DNA from: Candidatus Saliniplasma halalkaliphilum | Lineage (GTDB): Archaea > Thermoplasmatota > Thermoplasmata > Halarchaeoplasmatales > Halarchaeoplasmataceae | Direction: 5' to 3' | DNA: 9,333 nucleotides | NCBI GenBank assembly: GCA_019594235.1 | Contig: JAFDTG010000063.1 | Location: forward strand, 1-9,333 | Part shown: positions 6,500 through 9,333 of the stretch, one piece after another | Position numbering within the stretch: the stretch's first letter is position 1 | Layout of the letters: the number at the start of each line of letters is the position of its first letter | The notes under the pieces: generated by a model | What the model saw: the letters and a program-made list of their open reading frames with translations, nothing else | Databases searched by the model: none | Told to the model about the DNA's origin: nothing | Position numbers and translations under genes: made by a program

Positions 6500-6505
6500 A
6501 TAAGC
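6496..6505 (+). promoter_or_regulatory. TATA box for the rhodanese-ABM gene
   Basis: ATTTATAAGC is centred about 42 bases before the ATG at 6542, giving an expected leader of some 15 bases. That leader contains the ribosome binding site AAGGTGA (6530-6536). Confidence 0.55.
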
Positions 6506-6529
6506 TTGTTATCTATTTAACTTGTATCA

Positions 6530-6536
6530 AAGGTGA
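6530..6536 (+). promoter_or_regulatory. Shine-Dalgarno that decides the ATG at 6542
   Basis: AAGGTGA matches the 3' end of archaeal 16S rRNA (complement GGTGATC) and ends five bases before ATG 6542. The alternative GTG start at 6533 lies inside this motif and would have no site of its own, so ATG 6542 is preferred. Confidence 0.6.
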
Positions 6537-6541
6537 AAAAG

Positions 6542-7129
6542 ATGGATTTGATATTAGATGTAAAGACAAGAGAAGAGTACTATATGAACCATATTGAGGG
6601 GGCTTTGAATATACCAGTTTGGGACTTGGAATTTTATCTTGATTTTCTCAAAGATAAATCAGTAAAGGTCTACTGCGGACCCAGGAGAAAAAGGACCGAG
6701 ATGGCACTGGAATTCTTGGAAAAGAACGGTATCGATGTTGAAGAGTTACCAGTGGAAGAATTCGATGAATACGAATGGATTGGAAAGCCTATGGTTAGTG
6801 CGTTGAACTACCTGTCAGTAAAACCAGGTCATGAGGAGGATGTAGAAGAGATGATGGAAGATCTCTGTCAGTTCACCATGGACAAGGAAGGCTTTATCGG
6901 TACGAAAGTTGTTAAGGCAACAGACGTTGCATACGGCGGATCTATGTTAAGAGGGGAACGAGAAGAGATAGAGATCAACCCGACGAAATACATAATGATA
7001 ACATACTGGGACAGCAGGGAGAGCCACGAGAAATTTCATCATATCGAAGAGATAAGAGAAGGTTTTAAAGAGATGATGCCACATCTTTCCGTCATGCCCT
7101 TCGAGGAACATGCAGAGATAATACATTAA
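6542..7129 (+). CDS. rhodanese domain fused to an ABM (dimeric alpha/beta barrel) domain
   Basis: Two-domain cytoplasmic protein of 195 aa. Residues 1-82 are a rhodanese (sulfurtransferase) domain: 'LILDVKTREEY', 'HIEGALNIP', and the active-site loop Y-C45-GPRRK-R51-T, whose C45 would carry a persulfide. The domain is short because it begins directly with the strand before 'DV', lacking the usual N-terminal helix. The loop is unusually basic, which would suit an anionic donor such as thiosulfate. Residues 84-195 resemble antibiotic-biosynthesis-monooxygenase (ABM) barrels: 'LNYLSVKPGHEEDVEEMM', 'GFIGTKVV', then 'KYIMITYWDSRESHEKFHH' with W156 and H166/H167. ABM folds dimerise and include heme-degrading and cofactor-free oxygenases, but many have no known activity. 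It lies 58 bases after the transporter pair, so handling imported sulfur is a likely role. The ABM call is less certain than the rhodanese call. Confidence 0.82.
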   Translation: MDLILDVKTREEYYMNHIEGALNIPVWDLEFYLDFLKDKSVKVYCGPRRKRTEMALEFLEKNGIDVEELPVEEFDEYEWIGKPMVSALNYLSVKPGHEEDVEEMMEDLCQFTMDKEGFIGTKVVKATDVAYGGSMLRGEREEIEINPTKYIMITYWDSRESHEKFHHIEEIREGFKEMMPHLSVMPFEEHAEIIH

Positions 7130-7135
7130 AAAACC

Positions 7136-7149
7136 TATTTCTTTTTTTA
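7136..7149 (+). terminator. oligo-T terminator after the rhodanese-ABM gene
   Basis: A T-rich run (ATTTCTTTTTTTAT) begins seven bases after the TAA stop codon, with no hairpin. Such oligo-T tracts are the usual archaeal termination signal. It would close the sulfur module before the HAD gene's own promoter. Confidence 0.55.
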
Positions 7150-7155
7150 TCCTGA

Positions 7156-7166
7156 AGTTTATAAAC
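7156..7166 (+). promoter_or_regulatory. TATA box for the HAD hydrolase gene
   Basis: AGTTTATAAAC is centred about 28 bases before the ATG at 7189, the spacing of a leaderless transcript. There is no Shine-Dalgarno motif. Confidence 0.6.
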
Positions 7167-7188
7167 CACTCCTTTAATTCCATTTCAC

Positions 7189-7896
7189 ATGTCACTCTTG
7201 GACGTCAAAGATTTAAATGTTATTTTCTTCGATGTAGATGATACTCTGTACGACCAGAGAACTTCGTATAAACGAACTCTACTCGAAATAATGGGGGTAT
7301 ATAATGGAGTATTCCATGGCATCCAAGAAGAAGAACTTATAAAAGCCTTTGAACTCGCCGATAGAGAGTGTTACCAGGAATTCAAAGATGGTGTGCCCAT
7401 AGAAAAGATACGATGGAACAGAAGTGAACATACACTGAAATTAGCAGGGGTGGACGAAGACTTTGTAGAAATGTTCCACCAAGAATTTTATAGGATTTAC
7501 CCATCTATTAAAACTGAAATAAAAGATGCTGGAAAAGTCATAGATCATTTGAAAACTAAATACCTCTTAGGGATATTGACAAACAGTTCAAAAGATATCC
7601 AGCTGACCAAACTAAGAACATTGGGTATCATGGACTATTTCGATACCTTTGTATTCTCAGAAGAAATTGGATCTAGAAAACCGGATAAGGAAATATTTTT
7701 AGAAGCCTTGAATAGAGTTGATGAAATTCCTGAGAACTGTTTGTATGTAGGAGACTCTTTTACAAGCGATATCATCGGAGCGGAAAAAGTAGGTATGATG
7801 ACATGCTGGTTGAATATCGATGGAGAGAAAAAACCTGCTAACATCGAACCTGATATCGAAATTGTTGAACTTTCTGAATTATTAGATATCCTTTGA
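7189..7896 (+). CDS. HAD-superfamily (subfamily IA) hydrolase
   Basis: Cytoplasmic haloacid-dehalogenase-type phosphatase with all four motifs. Motif I is FFDVDDTLYD with nucleophile D15 and acid/base D17. Motif II is 'GILTNSS' with T131. Motif III is K164 in SRKPDKEIF. Motif IV is 'YVGDSFTSDIIGA' with D189 and D194 for magnesium. The helical stretch between motif I and about residue 110 is a C1-type cap, which places it in subfamily IA. At 235 aa it is of normal length. Archaeal relatives are annotated variously as phosphoglycolate phosphatase, pyrimidine 5'-nucleotidase (YjjG-like) or glyceraldehyde-3-phosphate phosphatase; the sequence does not separate these. The gene has its own promoter, and its stop codon region overlaps a possible TTG start of the next gene. 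Confidence 0.92.
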   Translation: MSLLDVKDLNVIFFDVDDTLYDQRTSYKRTLLEIMGVYNGVFHGIQEEELIKAFELADRECYQEFKDGVPIEKIRWNRSEHTLKLAGVDEDFVEMFHQEFYRIYPSIKTEIKDAGKVIDHLKTKYLLGILTNSSKDIQLTKLRTLGIMDYFDTFVFSEEIGSRKPDKEIFLEALNRVDEIPENCLYVGDSFTSDIIGAEKVGMMTCWLNIDGEKKPANIEPDIEIVELSELLDIL

Positions 7897-7926
7897 AGCA
7901 TGTTTTTAGAGATAGAGTTACAATAA

Positions 7927-7936
7927 ATTATAAAAG
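7927..7936 (+). promoter_or_regulatory. TATA-like box inside the gap before the membrane-protein ATG at 7962
   Basis: ATTATAAAAG is centred about 31 bases before ATG 7962. It supports a short-leader start there rather than the TTG at 7893, which overlaps the HAD stop codon and has no ribosome binding site. Confidence 0.4.
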
Positions 7937-7961
7937 TAGATGGTCAAATTATCACTTGAAA

Positions 7962-9068
7962 ATGATGGAAGGTGATCTAAGTCCGTTTCAGAAGCGTAAA
8001 AGGCATGATGATTTGATCCGAAGGTCCTTCTATATTTTATTGCTTGTTTTCCTTTTATGGATCGTTTTCTCTGGCTTCATACTTAGGGATAGAGATCTTT
8101 TTGCGTTCCTTAACAGTGTTCTAAGCGGGATGATCACGATCCTCTTTGTGATCGGATTATTAGCCTACTATTTCTATGAGGGATATGGTTTGATCAAAAC
8201 AAAGCAGGTATTCAAAGTTTTAATTTATATATCGATATCCCTAACCCTGATCACATTTCTTTTAGGGTATGCCTTCTTTAGACCATTTTTTCTCCCAATT
8301 TTAAGAGGATATATACCAGGTATGGACACGATTTTTGAACCGCTGTTAGTCTTTCTAATATTTTTGATCTCTTACATCTTTGCATTCTTAGTCATCTTTA
8401 TCCAAGGATTTGGCCTTGTAAGTGTGATAGTTCTATTTCAAAGAAAATACCTTTCAAAAGTTCTCGAAGATATCAAAAAGATAACTGAGGTTTTGAACAG
8501 AAAAGAGGATCTTTCAGAACGTGTTTATTATGTACTTCTGGGCTGGATATTTGATATCCCTTCCGTATTGGACAGTTCAAAATTGGTCATAGACAGGGAT
8601 AGTTTAAAGAAAAAATTTTCCTGGAAAAGGTTCAAAGAAGCATTCGTTTTAGAGATAATCATAGCTTTCGTTATAGCCATATATATCAGTTTGAACCCGA
8701 TTCTCTTACAAGAAAGGACATTAGGCGAACTATTTACTTTTGCTTCCACGCTCTCATACTTCATACCTGTGATGGTTCTGCCGCTTTTTATCTTTATAAA
8801 ACTTCAAGTCAAGATAAAAGGACCTGCAAATGATTTTTTTCTGTTCAAGGGTATAAAATCCCGATTGATGAGCTTAGTTTTAGCCTTAGGTACGATCATA
8901 CTTTTCATAAGATTGGCTATCGAAGCAGTAGATTTAGAGGTCTTATTCTACTCATTTACATTTTATTTTTTAGGTTTCTTGGCCAATGCTTTCTTTATTA
9001 CCTTTATCTACTTCAACTATTTTGAAAACAGTCTAGCTGAGGATATGATCCGGGGGTTAAACCCATGA
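7962..9068 (+). CDS. uncharacterised multi-pass membrane protein
   Basis: I do not recognise a family. Counting from ATG 7962, the protein is 368 aa with eight or nine hydrophobic helices, near residues 22-41, 55-76, 83-106, 122-159 (long enough for two), 227-245, 257-281, 300-322 and 325-354. A basic and polar stretch of about 65 residues (about 160-225) separates the N-terminal and C-terminal groups of helices and is probably a cytoplasmic loop. The N-terminus before the first helix is strongly basic (KRKRHDDLIRR), which suggests it is cytoplasmic. The reading frame also allows a TTG start at 7893, adding 23 residues and overlapping the HAD stop as TTGA. A TATA-like box at 7927-7936 favours 7962. 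No catalytic or transporter motif could be identified. Confidence 0.7.
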   Translation: MMEGDLSPFQKRKRHDDLIRRSFYILLLVFLLWIVFSGFILRDRDLFAFLNSVLSGMITILFVIGLLAYYFYEGYGLIKTKQVFKVLIYISISLTLITFLLGYAFFRPFFLPILRGYIPGMDTIFEPLLVFLIFLISYIFAFLVIFIQGFGLVSVIVLFQRKYLSKVLEDIKKITEVLNRKEDLSERVYYVLLGWIFDIPSVLDSSKLVIDRDSLKKKFSWKRFKEAFVLEIIIAFVIAIYISLNPILLQERTLGELFTFASTLSYFIPVMVLPLFIFIKLQVKIKGPANDFFLFKGIKSRLMSLVLALGTIILFIRLAIEAVDLEVLFYSFTFYFLGFLANAFFITFIYFNYFENSLAEDMIRGLNP

Positions 9069-9102
9069 AGTCCTAAAAACTTAAAAACATATAAGGCATA
9101 AC

Positions 9103-9114
9103 ATCGATATATAT
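9103..9114 (+). promoter_or_regulatory. TATA-like element before the P5C dehydrogenase gene
   Basis: CGATATATATTG is centred about 28 bases before ATG 9137. A second candidate, ACATATAAGG (about 9088-9097), would give an 18-base leader containing the Shine-Dalgarno-like GAGGGTGAT (9125-9133). The presence of that motif makes the upstream box slightly more attractive. Confidence 0.4.
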
Positions 9115-9136
9115 TGTAAAAGCCGAGGGTGATGTA

Positions 9137-9333
9137 ATGTTATGGTCTATAGAGAAACCGAAAAATGAGATGGATCGTATAAGATGTTATGAGACAGATT
9201 CAGATGAAAGAAAGAAGTTGAAGGAAGAACTTGAAAAAATAAAAGGTGAAGTCATCGAGATACCTCTTGTCGTAGATGGTAAGGAGATCAAAACCGACGA
9301 CGTTCAGGAAGTTTTTTGCCCCCATGAAAAAGA
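9137..9333 (+). CDS. pruA: 1-pyrroline-5-carboxylate dehydrogenase, N-terminal part (3' end beyond the window)
   Basis: The first 65 residues of an aldehyde-dehydrogenase-superfamily enzyme that oxidises L-glutamate 5-semialdehyde (in equilibrium with 1-pyrroline-5-carboxylate) to glutamate with NAD(P)+, the second step of proline catabolism. The family's N-terminus is recognisable: an early 'NE' (here NEMDRIRCYE), a 'sxER' helix start (SDERKKLKEELEKIK), the 'IPLVVDGKEIKTDD' strand and the 'CPHEK' where relatives have 'PH(D/E)H'. The catalytic Cys and Glu and the NAD-binding residues lie beyond the edge. The ATG is preceded by GAGGGTGAT at good spacing, and an earlier ATG at 9132 is followed at once by a stop. 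No proline dehydrogenase gene is visible within the window. The identification rests on the N-terminus alone. Confidence 0.8.
   Translation, partial: MLWSIEKPKNEMDRIRCYETDSDERKKLKEELEKIKGEVIEIPLVVDGKEIKTDDVQEVFCPHEK

Overview
The window is AT-rich and reads as archaeal, probably euryarchaeal. Most genes have a TATA-like box about 25-35 bases before the start codon and no Shine-Dalgarno sequence, the pattern of leaderless archaeal mRNAs. Internal genes instead carry GGAGG or GGTGA type ribosome binding sites. Many proteins are rich in Asp and Glu, which would fit a saline habitat, but the lineage cannot be fixed from this sequence. All genes appear chromosomal. I see no insertion sequence, CRISPR array, tRNA or rRNA.

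Left part (1-3624): the 3' portion of an ABC-2 type export permease runs in from the left edge. After a 228-base gap comes a NIF3-family dinuclear metal protein on +. Three genes on - face it: a nitroreductase, a membrane-anchored alpha/beta hydrolase, and a DUF599-like four-helix membrane protein. The last two overlap and probably form one operon.

Middle part (3625-5277): a divergent promoter region leads to a two-domain GNAT acetyltransferase-like protein. Next is a single-pass membrane protein with a Gln/Pro-rich cytoplasmic tail and an acidic extracytoplasmic beta-type domain.

Right part (5278-9333): two adjacent half-size YeeE/YedE family membrane proteins with conserved Cys motifs, followed by a rhodanese domain fused to an ABM (dimeric alpha/beta barrel) domain. 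Together these look like an uptake and handling module for thiosulfate or sulfane sulfur. Both promoters of this module have a dyad element next to the TATA box, which suggests a dedicated repressor. The module is followed by a HAD hydrolase, an unrecognised eight- to nine-helix membrane protein, and the start of a 1-pyrroline-5-carboxylate dehydrogenase (proline/glutamate metabolism) cut by the right edge.

The most interesting part is 5300-7130. The transporter is split into two half-size genes, no TusA-type carrier gene lies next to it, and the adjacent sulfurtransferase is a shortened rhodanese joined to an ABM domain.
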